Source: Icerya purchasi
Lineage: Eukaryota; Arthropoda; Insecta; Hemiptera; Monophlebidae
Assembly: GCA_039619475.1 (NCBI GenBank)
Contig: CM077115.1
Coordinates: forward strand, 219,155,291-219,219,290
Reading direction: 5' to 3'
Length of the DNA stretch: 64,000 bases
Position 1 is the first letter of the stretch. The number at the start of each line of letters is the position of its first letter. Positions 10,118 to 21,109 of the stretch are shown piece after piece. Both the position numbers and the translations under genes were made by a program. The notes under the pieces are model-generated. The model saw nothing but the letters and a program-made list of their open reading frames with translations, did no database searches and was not told where the DNA came from.

Positions 10118-13100
10118 CTTGTATATATTGCCGAACAAACCGGAGTCAATACCGATAAAACGCCACCAGTTCGTATCAGTTCGTTTTTATTTCTATTTAG
10201 ACGCTAATTAAAACAATTTAATTTTAAATTGTTTACACGTACTTACAGACAATTCTGAATTATAAATTAAAAATAAATCGTTTTAATTACATGGTGGCCA
10301 CTGAAATATAATTTTTAAATTCCCGCTCCAAATCCTCCGGTCAATTTCCTGGTTACTAGAACTGTACAGTTTACAGGAACTTTCTTCCGCTTGTATAATA
10401 ATAAACCGAATAAAGCGGAGAGAGTCAAATAAAACATCAGTGAAAACGGAAAAAAATTGCAAATTAAATTTTTCAGTTTTTCCAAGTTGTTCTATTCACA
10501 TTTTAAATATTTTACCGTTATAATGACCACTAATTAACTCGAGTAATACACGCTTACTTTTTTATTACAAAAGTTAATAATAAAGTTTATAATAAGTTAA
10601 TTTACACTTTCCCCATTTAAATAATTCTAATTCAAAATTTATTTGACGTCTAATATTTATATTTGTAATCATAAGGACTTTAGGAGGTGGTTTACGGAAC
10701 TCAAGCCCCTCCAGAAGTTTTACTGAAAAGGTTCAACTCTCCCAATAAACTGAAATGCATAATTTTTTATGCGTTTCGTTAAAATTTTTAGTACTGGCAA
10801 CAAATATATTATTCGTTATAAAAATAGACCCACCGCTATAGAAAAATTCGTTTAATCGAAAAATTAGCGGTAAATTGTAAAAGAAGAATGGATTTTCTTT
10901 TTTCTTCTATTGATAATGTTTCACTGCCACAACATTTGTAATTTATTATTGAGGAAAGTATGCTAAAATATGTATTTATTTTTCGCTTCAAAGGATTCTT
11001 TTTTTTTTTTTATCAAAACTACCGTTTGGCTATTTTTACTTTTTTCCTTGGATTTACAAGAAAATTCCCGGCTCATTTACGGGATTCTCGATTGGGTGAC
11101 TACCGTAAATTAGTATACTGATTGAAATATAGAAATAAACACATCGCTATAACAAAAGCACCATGAGAAACGAATGAAAATAAAATATTACAAATATCGA
11201 TTAACTGATATGGACTGGCTGCGTTTAATATCATAGTCTTACGGTGTGTAATCAATACAACAAATACAGATCGCTGGGCAAGCCAAAAGAGTATATTATC
11301 ATTAAAGACGTATTTCAGCCACATTCAATTATCTTACTGATATACTAAAAAACAGGGAAATTCTTCAAAGTCTGAAATTTAAAGCTCATTTCATATTTAC
11401 ATATCTCTCAAGTGCAGGAAATATATAATAAAACCAGAGCAGCCAGGTAAACTAATAAAAGATCAAAGAGGAAAAAACGAAAAGAATCTTGATAAGGAGA
11501 CAAACGACTAAAAAATAAAGAAAAAATTGGTTAAGCAAAAGAAATAATGTAATACGAAAAAAAACAAAAAACAACAACAACAAAAAAACGTTATTAAGCA
11601 AGTTTAGTAAAAGCAGAACAAATTTTAATAAAAATCAATTTGAAACGATCAGAGGAAAGCCTTGCAAAAGTCGATGGAAAGATAAGGCTTAGTAGAGGTT
11701 AATTTAATAAAGTCGCGTTCCTTCTGCGGTGGATGATAGATAACAGGTAGATGCAGAAGAAAATCAGACTGTTTACTTAAAACTGCGTATAGTTGTTAGA
11801 CTATGTAGTAACTACACGATGTATTTTATTATGAAATAAAATTTCGTATATATACGCAGACGGAGAAATAATTTTTTATTACATTCATTTATTTACAGTA
11901 TCGGAGCATTTACATGTTTTAACCGGAATTTCTAATAGGGATTATTCGAACTTTTCGAATCTGTACATGCATAAAATAAAGGAAAAAAAGATATTCTCAT
12001 ACAGATAAGAAATATTCTGTTCAACGCATAATAAATATACGTGTGACGCGGACACGTAGTAAACGCATGTGGTTATTTCTAAAATACGAATAATGTTATA
12101 ACAAACAGCACTTAATTGGATGGTGCTTACATTTTATCTCTACATTAGCGATAGCTGCTCGAAATCTTTAATACCAATAACGTTGACAACATATTGTTGT
12201 GGATGGTGCATTGGCCGAAATAGTATACTGTACACCTGTGCAAATCTTCAATTTTTGTATAATGCGGAGCATTCAAATACACCGCGAACGTCTTTTCTGT
12301 AATAGTTGTAATTAATCAAAGCTTGAATTTTTGAAAACATCACACTGGACAAAAGTACGTAAGAACTGGACGAATTAGCGTTTTAGAGGAAATTAGTTTA
12401 TAAGTGCATGGAAAAAAAATTTTAATTAAATATTTGGATAAATCCCACACAATGCACTTCTATTACAAGCGTAACAAATATAAATAGAAAAGATTAATTT
12501 ATTGCTTAACACAACCTGCACTTGTCCCGATCATTCGATGTTTGTTCCTTTAACTTTAGCTGGCCCCCCGCTATAATTTGGCCATTTAGACGGTGAAAAA
12601 TTTTAATTCTATATTCGTAGAATTTCGATTAATCCACCGCTTAGAAAGTTATTTTAATATCCGAACAATTTAAAAGAGACGGGGCAACCTGGTTCCCGAT
12701 CATTTCGAAACTTTGACACACGTTTTGTATTTTTTACGAATTCACTTTATGAAAACTAACAAAATAGAACTGGAACAATTAAAAATTAACCGTAAGAGTC
12801 ATTTTACATGTTTAATCGCAGTTATATTGAAATATTCCGAAACGGAATATGCTTGTAGCAGACTTTCCTATCTTTATATTTCTTTTTAGTGTACTTTTTC
12901 AGTATTTTTATATACGTATTTAATTGATAAATTCCACGATCATGAAACCATTAATTTCGAAACGCGTTGCAGAATGCGATGAATATTATTTTAAAGAAAG
13001 TGTTTTATGTGTACTTCTTAATCAACAGAAATAATAAGTGATTTAAATTTTAATATTAAACATATAAAATATTTTTATTGCAGCATCTTTTTAAAGATTA

Positions 13101-13250
13101 ACAAAGCTTTTACTAGCAATTAACGACATATTCCATCTTTTAAAGAATCTATTTCTACTGCAATTTCATAATTTTGGTTTTCACTACAAAAAAGAAGCAG
13201 AAGTTTAACAACTGTAAAGATATCAAATTAATTTTAAAATCCTCTCAAAA
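10118..13250. other. 3.1-kb AT-rich stretch without a recognised gene
   Basis: No coding region, inverted repeat or known element was identified. Short ORFs such as those at 11100-11324 and 12120-12302 look like chance readings. Confidence 0.5.
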
Positions 13251-13279
13251 GGTTAATAAATTCTGGTTTTTATACGTAC

Positions 13280-13451
13280 TTCTAATTCGCTTGAAATTTC
13301 TTGTTGTTCGTCTGCGGATAAATCCGCAAATCGATGCAATGGTGCACTAAGGTCAAAGTATCGCGGCACACCACTTTTATCAAGTGCACGAGGAATGCAT
13401 AGTAGTGCTGCTGTTGGATTCATTATCTCCGCAATTAAACTTCCCTCAAAA
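13280..13451 (-). CDS. Candidate internal exon of an unidentified host gene
   Basis: The minus strand carries an 80-codon open frame (13495-13253) whose composition differs from the surrounding AT-rich DNA: it is rich in A, D, E, L and R codons, including TAALLCIPRALDKSGVPRYF and HRFADLSADEQQEI. A good splice donor (GAA then GTACGT) would end the exon at 13280, before the frame becomes lysine/arginine-rich and stops. A possible acceptor (ACAAAAG) would start it at 13451. That gives 172 nt, entered after two bases of a codon and left in phase 0. I do not recognise the protein. It is on the same strand as nSyb but 21 kb downstream of it, so it should belong to another gene. Confidence 0.45.
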
Positions 13452-13499
13452 CTTTTGTTTTTTTTATGTAGCACAAATGATGAACACTTGAACATATAA

Positions 13500-14190
13500 A
13501 ATTTTGACTACATTTTCATTAAACATTTCAAAATAAAACAGAAAAACAGAGTTATTTAAAATTATGTAGACGAAACTATCTCATTACAGTAAACCGAAGG
13601 TTAGTTTTGGTATTACCTTCGCATAATTTGGCTACACAATGAAAACAAAATCATGTGATTTTTAGTTTATCATATTAACAAGCTTCTCGAAAACACATAT
13701 GTGCGAATACAGAAACACTCAAAAAGCATCGTACTTAAAAGAATCGATGTTCATTTGGCAGTATTCATTACTTTAAATTTTATTGAATAATTAATAATTC
13801 TTTTACTTTTTAAACAGAAAATACGCAATAAAATTTTGTTTCTTTATTTTTTAATAGTAATAGATCATTTTTTTGTTTTTATTAATATTTTATGTAATAT
13901 AATTTTTAGTTTATTCAAAATTGAGGTACATGTAAATTTTTTTTTTAGATTTTAAATTTAAGCGAATAAACGAACGGAAAAAAATCTTAAACAATTTTCT
14001 ATAGCTCGCTTGTTTCGATTAATTATACTTTTTATATTAGTATATCATGCTGAACAGATTTTAATACTGTAAATTTAAATTTTTGTTAAAATTCAGGAAA
14101 TCTATCAAATCTAATTGTATTACAAAGTAACGGGGAATATATCTATATGACAACATTGTAAAATATGGTAAACGACGCTTTCTAGCATAT
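13500..14190. other. AT-rich stretch, no gene recognised
   Basis: Nothing supportable was seen. Part of 13690-13800 weakly resembles 18937-19040 in direct orientation. Confidence 0.45.
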
Positions 14191-14524
14191 TATCAGAAAA
14201 TGATATGATATATACCATAAATTGCAATGTTGCAATTTGAAAGAATAATTATTTATTAAAAATAGTATAATGCATGGGCGTCGCCTGCAGGGGGCAGCTT
14301 GGAGCCTTGAGACTTTTTAATCAACTGGCCATGGTGAGTATTCATAGGCGCGTAATCATGGACAATTTGGAAGACTTTTATAATAAAGTAGTAGAAGAAT
14401 TTGCCATAAACCCACGAAAATTATGTTTCGATTAAAATTTTATTTTTGTTTAATGAAATATTAAGCATCTACAAATTATAAATCTTATTTTTCCTATAAC
14501 TCGAATCCTCTTTCTATCATCTCC

Positions 14525-14856
14525 CCCCCCCCTTGGCGGCTGACAACTCATCTGGCCCCTGCCCTGGCTCATCGGCTGGCAACGCCGTTGGTATAATGTA
14601 CAAGTGGAAGGCAATGGTAAACCACCACTTACACTACTATGTGCACGCTAATTGATGTGTAATAAGCAGATACTGACGGGACTGCATTTGGTTTATGACA
14701 ACGAGTGGATGCAATTAGTTCCAAGTGTAGTCTAGTCGCCTATGCTCAGAAATTAAGAATGGCACTACGAAGAAAGTATAATGTAAATAGCTGTGACAAA
14801 AAGTACAATGCAGAGTTGTAATGCAATTATGTAAATACAACATCAATAATTTGATG
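14525..14856. other. Non-coding DNA of the outer unit, SINE-like motif
   Basis: It contains TGGAAGGCAATGGTAAACCA near 14605, resembling a GGAAGGCAA-GG-AAACCAC motif that I recall from dispersed repeats in several animal genomes; this recollection is unverified. No polymerase III boxes were identified with confidence. Confidence 0.3.
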
Positions 14857-16009
14857 GTTGCAGGCAGAGGCGGCATAAGGCCTGGGCGACGTGGGCCATC
14901 GCCTATGGCTTCGGGTTTATGCATTGGGTACATAAAAGCCATGACCGTGATAAAAAAAAAAAAAATTACTCGTCATAAAACGATAAATATAATTAGTAAT
15001 TCTACAAACTGTCAAACTTTTTTTTTTTCCTTTAATTTTAATAAAGTAAAATAGATAGATATTGCGACATGGTGAATTTGGGTGTTGCTCTGTTAGTCGT
15101 CGATTTATGTTCGTTTGGGTCAAACATATAACGATAATAGTAACAATAAATTTGTATTTGAAAACGATCAATTGATTCTTTTTTCTTTCATTGTTTAATT
15201 ATTATACTTCAGAAGCACCACTACGAAAGATACACCCCGCCGCCATCTAGTGGTATTTTTAACAAATTCTTTTGACGTTAATGACAGTTCAGATAATCGC
15301 CCATCTTATTTAGTCTAGCAACATTTGCTAGAGTTGCATTGCTATCACGGGGAATCCCATTCGGTCAGAGCTGAGCGGGATTTCTCATTCCATATATGTC
15401 TAGTTTATTTTCACGCTTCTCAATGGTTAGAAAGTCAATCGAAGTATTGCACGCAGTTTTGCACTCTCGGACGGACCCGTGTGTTATTATTTTGTCTTTC
15501 TGACAGTATTTGATGTGAGAATAAGTGCGGTTTATTGTTTCTGCTACTTCTTAAATGAATTGGTGGTCCATTTAATCGGTCCGGTTCATTGAACTAAAAT
15601 TAATAAACGGTTTTTGTTTGAAGTCTGTAGTTTTATATCAATGCTAAGTGATAAGGAAAGAACTCTTTTATGTTTAGAACTTTTAGATTTTCTTTTTTTT
15701 TTTTTTGATGTGAATAAAACAATGGTACCACCGGTACTCATTTATTAAGAATAAGTTAAGGAATAATTACTCACACTTTCTATAGTTTTCTTTTTAAAAT
15801 TATACGATATTACATTATTAATTTGATCTACCTATATCTTCATTACATTACATTATTTGAGTCCATTTCTTATAAATTCATTGTGAGCATGTTTAGTAGA
15901 TTTTACAGTAATTATTATTAGGCAAATGTTATTATTGTTGTTTTTGTTTACAGCTTACAGATACAATATATACGACTTTCTTATCCTAATATATCAGGCC
16001 TTAGCCGCA

Positions 16010-18514
16010 GCAAAGAAAGAGATGTCAGGAAGAAATGAGAATCTGGATCAGTAAAGAGGAAAAGAAAAGCTGAAAGAGCTGTATCAAACCAGGTTTTAAG
16101 TTCAATAACAGTGATGAAGATTATCCCAAAGATGATGATCATAGGCACCTTTCTAATTTTCATTTCTCAAGAAAATTAAATAATGGTGAAGCTCAACATC
16201 GTAGCTGTTTGGTTTATTCAAATTCTCAAAATAAAGTCCTCTGTTTTCCATACAGACTATTTGGCAATTCACAAACTCAGATGGTACAGGGAACGGTGCT
16301 GTGACTGGAAATACTTTATTTTACATAGACATGAGAATAGGAAAGAACATATGGACTTTATGTTCCAATGGTTAACATTAGAGAACGGAATGAAGCATGG
16401 AAAAACGATAGACCAAGAAAATGAAAGGCTAATGCGTGGATCTCAAAAGCATTGGCAAATTGATATTAATTTCTTAGCCTCTCATAATCTGGCATTTAGA
16501 GGTCGCAGAGCTTTCAAGACAGACGACAACACCAGGAATTCTGCTAACTTCATCTTTTTCTTTATCAATCACTCGATTTGAGCATTGTGAATATTATGAA
16601 CCTATCTGCAAGACCGCCGTACGCCATTAATCCCTATTCACCACCAAACGTATCCATTGATGTAACGGTATCCCGATCAATTGTTTTATTTGGTCAATAT
16701 ATCTCGATGGGGGTCTTCCACATTTTCTTACACCTTCCATTTTACCTTGTATAATTAGCTTTTCTAGGCTATCATTTCTTAAAATATGGCCGACATATCT
16801 AGCAATCCTTTGCTGAACTATATCCTTCAACCGTATCATTATGTTCAACGCTTGAAGTATTGAGGTATTGGTTTTCATGGCTGTCCATGGGATTCTCTAT
16901 TTAAATGACATCTAAATTCGATCCTACGTTACCGGGAACACATGAAACGCATATCAGTCACAAACAACCTGCACACTATTATCTAAAACACAATATTCAA
17001 AATGAATGGATCATATTGATGTCAAAAACAGTTATCAATGAAAAGGGGCAAAATATTATTCCGTTTTGCTCGACTGCATTAGAGACTATAGTAGAGTTGA
17101 GAGCAAATGTCAGTTATCTTAAGATTTTGTAATACATCAATCGATACAATAGAAAAAGACTTTATTGGATTCTTTGCTGTCACTGAAATGACTGGAGAAT
17201 ACTTAACTAATGCAATATGGGAGAACTCGAAAGAATGTCTTAAATATTCAAAACTGTCGTGGCCAAGGATACGACAATGGTGCAAATATGGCAAGCGTAA
17301 ATGATGGAGTTAAAACTCGAACATTAAACATTAATCTTAGGGCACCTTTTACAGCTGCGGTTGTCATAACTGAAATCTACTGTTGGTAGACGCAACTAAT
17401 TCTTCTACGGCAGCAAAAACATCTTTTGGTTTTATTTAGAAAAATTATTTGCTATTTTCAAGTTCTAGCGAACGCTGGGAATTAATCAAAGGCAAATTAA
17501 AGCTTACTGCGAAGCCTTTATCAGACACAAGCTGGGAGAGCAGAATCGAAACAGTTGCAATTTAATGATGTTGTTGACCGCATCGAAAGCTTAAAAAATC
17601 GAATAATCTGGCACACTCAGTTATTGTGATTCGGTTTTAAACAAAACGCTCACTATTTATCATATCATTACATATACAGTATGAGATATTTATTGCGAGT
17701 TAATATCATAAGCAGATTATGGCAATCTATACATGTCTATTTAAGCATTGCTCTTGAACATTTGTGTACATTTTGTGTGACTTGGTCAAAGAGAATACTT
17801 GACAAACCGGATTTGAAAAATGCTTGTCTGATGCTGGTCATTTTATTGAGAAAAACAGTTATGATCTACCAAAAGACTTTAAAAATAAAAGGGTAGCCAA
17901 AAAGAAAAGGATGCTCGATTATGAAAGCAGCGATCAACCTGTACAGTCTCCTAATGAACGGTATGAAACAGATTTTTTAAACACGATTGATTCTATAATA
18001 AGCAATATGGATTCAAGATTTATTTCTTTTAAGCAATATTTCGAAAATGTTGGTTTTCTCTATGATCTAAACAAATTAAAAGGTATATTCCTACAGAGCA
18101 ATTATTAAAAAACTGTCAAGATTTACACACTGCCCTACAGGTGGGTGAGAGCAGCAACTTCTAACCTTACGAATTGTATGAAGAATTAATAACAATGCTC
18201 CCGAATTTATCCAACTTCATTAAAGATGTAAAACATCTGCTCCAATACATAACAGAAAATAGCTTGAAAGAAATTTACCCAAATATTTACATAGTCATTG
18301 GAATTTTGCTAACAATACCGGTAAAGCGTCCGCTGAAAGGATCTTTTCAAAATTGAAACGAATTAAAAATTATTTAAGAAATACAACGGGTAAGGAAAGA
18401 CTTTCAACTTTGGCAGTTTTATCTATCGAAACAGTTATGGCATCTAAGCTAAGTTATGATACTATTATTAAGGAATTCAGTAAGGCTAAAAGTAGGGAAT
18501 TTCTGTTTCTTTAA
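16010..18514 (+). pseudogene. hAT (ZMYM1-like) transposase, broken
   Basis: Domains are readable in order across shifting frames. The TTF-type zinc-finger region and its follow-on lie at 16183-16560 (MKHGKTIDQENERLM, NLAFRG). After the LINE insert, KFDPTLPGTHE and HYYLKHNIQNE follow at 16917-17010, then FIGFFAVTEMTGEYLT at 17160-17210. The RNase-H-like core continues with PLSDTSWESRIETV near 17517 and VAKKKRMLDYESSD at about 17895-17940. The C-terminal dimerisation domain is intact and in one frame from 18326 to the stop at 18512-18514 (ASAERIFSKLKRIKNYL ... ERLSTLAVLSIE). The protein would bind element ends and catalyse excision in the nucleus. Several frameshifts and stops make it non-functional. 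Confidence 0.85.
16560..16895 (-). mobile_element. LINE fragment (C-terminal end) inserted in the hAT
   Basis: On the minus strand, 16878-16627 reads LKDIVQQRIARYVGHILRND, GKMEGVRKCGRPPSRYIDQI and WIRLVVNRD, with WRTAV following after a stop. This is the conserved C-terminal region of RTE-like or endonuclease-reverse-transcriptase LINEs (style: RRLxYFGHIxRxD ... GRPxxxWxDxI ... DRxxWR). It splits the hAT transposase between its zinc-finger part and KFDPTLPGT. Only the 3' end inserted, which is typical of 5'-truncated LINE copies. Confidence 0.75.
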
Positions 18515-18910
18515 TTCATTTTTTTAAATTTTTCGTCAAAGAATGTAGTTTGCATTTTTAAGAATAAAAATTGGACAGTTGTAATAGTTTTCTATTTCAT
18601 AAAATTCGTCTTTTTACGCTACCAAAGGGCCTCGCAAAATGTACCTTGCTCACATAAAATTTAAGTCCGCCACTGGTTGCAGGTTCAATCCCAAGGTAGT
18701 TAAGAAGTTTTTTTTTTTTTTTTAAATTTTATTTACAACCATAATTTATAAGCTAAATATCTTCAATTATATATCCAACAGTCAACCGAAGACAATCGAA
18801 TTTAACAAAATTGTTTTAGCTATTTATCTTATACTATTTTTTTTATAAATAATTATTCTTTCAAATTGCAACATCGTAATTTAGGGTATATGTCCGATTA
18901 TTTTCAGATT

Positions 18911-21100
18911 TACCCGCTTCCTACCCGTAAATAACGCGAACCTTTCGAGAACACATTAGTACAAGTACAAAAATATTCATTACGATATTCTTGAAGAATC
19001 GTAATTGAAATTATATTGAATTATTTTTTTCTCGACTTTTATCTATGTGATTATTCGATAATTTTTTAAATGTTGATTATACTGAACAACTGAAATACAT
19101 AAACATAACTAATAATATTTATTTTGCCAATCCGCTGTTTGTATTTAAGTTTGTTATTTGTACATACTTCAATTTTAATTTTTTCGTCATTTATTTTATG
19201 ACTGCAGTTTATTTTTTCGATTATCTACGTTGTAATTATTTCATATTATATGTTCCTATAATTATACTATTTCAGTGTCTAGTTTATATTTTGTATTACA
19301 TTTATTTTTTTATTTTCCGTTATGTTTTGTTATTAATTCTACTAAATTTTACTTTTATATTTATTAGTTTGTTAGAGTTTATTTTAATAAATTTAATATA
19401 CTTTTTATTTCATGTTTCTTGTTTCGTCCGTTTCATTGTAATTAGAGTTTTACTTTTGAATTAATATTTCGTTATATAGGTTAATTAAATATTAAATAAT
19501 TGTTTATAGTAAAGTGTTGTGATTTTACTTATTAATATTTTGTATTATCTTTATTGTTATTATTCATTTTCGTATCTGTTGGAAGTTTAATATTACATAT
19601 TTTAATTTTTTCTATTTCAAATTATCAATTCCTGTTATTCGGAGTAAATTTTTTTTCTAATTAAACATAACGCTTTTAAAGCCTTATTTAACATCTGTTA
19701 AAAGTTTACAATTGTAAAACTGAGGGAGAAAACAAGAAGTGTAGAAAATATATGAAACCTGTAATTACAAATTTTGAAGTATTCTTGTAATATTTGAATG
19801 TAATATTTAGGATTAAAGATTAATACAGAAAGTTACAAATTAATGAATTATTTGAAAACTACGTTTTTATAAATGTATAAAATTAATTGTATTTTTCAAA
19901 TTTAAGACTAAAGAAATGAAAAATGAGCTTTGAAAAACAAAATGTTTATTTTTATTCTATTTGGTCTACTGCATTTAATACTTAATGTATTTCGTACGCT
20001 GATTAATGAATCATGTGTTATCGCTTAGTACAATACCATTTTATAATTTTATTTCATATATTGACAAGTTAAGATTCGCAAATGAGAAAGCTCCACAATA
20101 ATTTATGAAGATATGTGCAATAATTATTTTCACCGTTTAAACTATTGCATTATTTATTATTCTATTAAAGGATTAAATTTTCTACATAAATAGTTTCTGT
20201 ATCGTTGTGCTATAGCAAAAAATAGAAGCAGAATATTTAAAAAAACAGGATGCTAATAATTTTTTTGAAGTGAAAGTATTAAAATTGCAGTTTAAAGTTT
20301 TTGTTTTGTAAGATCTGCAAAAATATTTATCTTTTGCAGAAATTTCACGCATTTAGTATTCTTTTTTAACCGATTGCATTAGTTTTTTACCGATTACATT
20401 AGATTTTTTTATCGGTCATTAACTTTATTACGGTAAACTCTTAACATTTGTAAATAAAAAAAATTTTAATTAGTTTTAACATTTGCAAAAGGTAAATTCT
20501 GAATAACTTGAATTTTTACTCTTTTTATTTTAAAAATAGAACGTAGAAAATACCTCTTTAAAATTCTCAGTTTATGTACTATTAATAATATAATGAAATA
20601 TTTAATCAATGTTTCAAGTTTTTTTGGAACAGCAGCATAAAAAATGGTAGCATATTATTTTCTAAATAATACAATTGTTTTAAATTAATTTTTTTGCGTA
20701 TTTTTAACCAATTTGTTATACACATTATAAGAGAACTCAGTTATTTAATTTTTTATTTTTTTCTTTTAAAACTAATTTCAAATTTTTAAAAGAAAATTAT
20801 TTTTTTAATCGTTTCGTTTTTCTCCTTGTATAACCTTTACAATAGTAAACTTTCATTTGCAAACAAAATTTGAAACGTATTCATGCAAATATTCAGGATT
20901 TACGATTTTTAAATTATAGAAATATTAATTCGTAATATTAAAATATGATCTAAGTCAATTTGTATAATCTGTATATCCTCTTTTATTCCGTAATCTTTCG
21001 ATTGGTGGTCAACCATCTAGAAAGTACATTACTTATTGCTAGAATCGCTTTGCTTATAAGCATCTAATTCGAGTTTTCTCTTTCATTAGCTGGTATTTGT
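18911..21100. other. 2.2-kb very AT-rich stretch, no gene recognised
   Basis: Composition is extreme (long T/A runs). The longest ORF (19198-19464) is an F/I/L/Y string expected from such composition and is not supported as a gene. Confidence 0.5.
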
Positions 21101-21109
21101 TCATTTTTA

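Larger units (their letters stand above)
14865..18675 (+). mobile_element. hAT element, ZMYM1-like, 3.8 kb
   Basis: The ends are inverted: CAGAGGCGGCATAAG at 14865 and, on the minus strand from 18675, CAGTGGCGGACTTAAA. They are bounded by a perfect 8-bp target duplication GTTGCAGG at 14857-14864 and 18676-18683, the length expected for hAT. Inside is a near-complete but broken transposase of the kind annotated in animals as zinc finger MYM-type protein 1-like (about 16010-18514). A LINE fragment interrupts it at 16560-16895. The perfect target duplication suggests this insertion is younger than its many coding lesions would imply, or that a defective copy was mobilised in trans. Confidence 0.9.
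14193..18910. repeat. Long inverted repeats flanking the ZMYM1-like hAT
   Basis: Position 14193-14271 and the complement of 18829-18910 match over about 80 bp, best in the core GTTGCAATTTGAAAGAATAA followed by TTATTTAT and ATAGTATAA. In the outer 20 bp the match is looser. The hAT element 14865-18675 lies between them. With it removed, the outer unit would be about 0.9 kb, the size of a non-autonomous DNA element. I found no coding sequence belonging to the outer unit and no obvious target duplication. Confidence 0.6.

Noticed and set aside
13690..19040. Direct repeat between 13690-13800 and 18937-19040
   Set aside because: Similarity is weak (short shared blocks such as TCGAGAACACAT-like sequence) and in AT-rich DNA it may be chance.
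19198..19464. 88-codon open frame
   Set aside because: It is an F/I/L/Y-rich reading of extremely AT-rich DNA with no motif or splice context.
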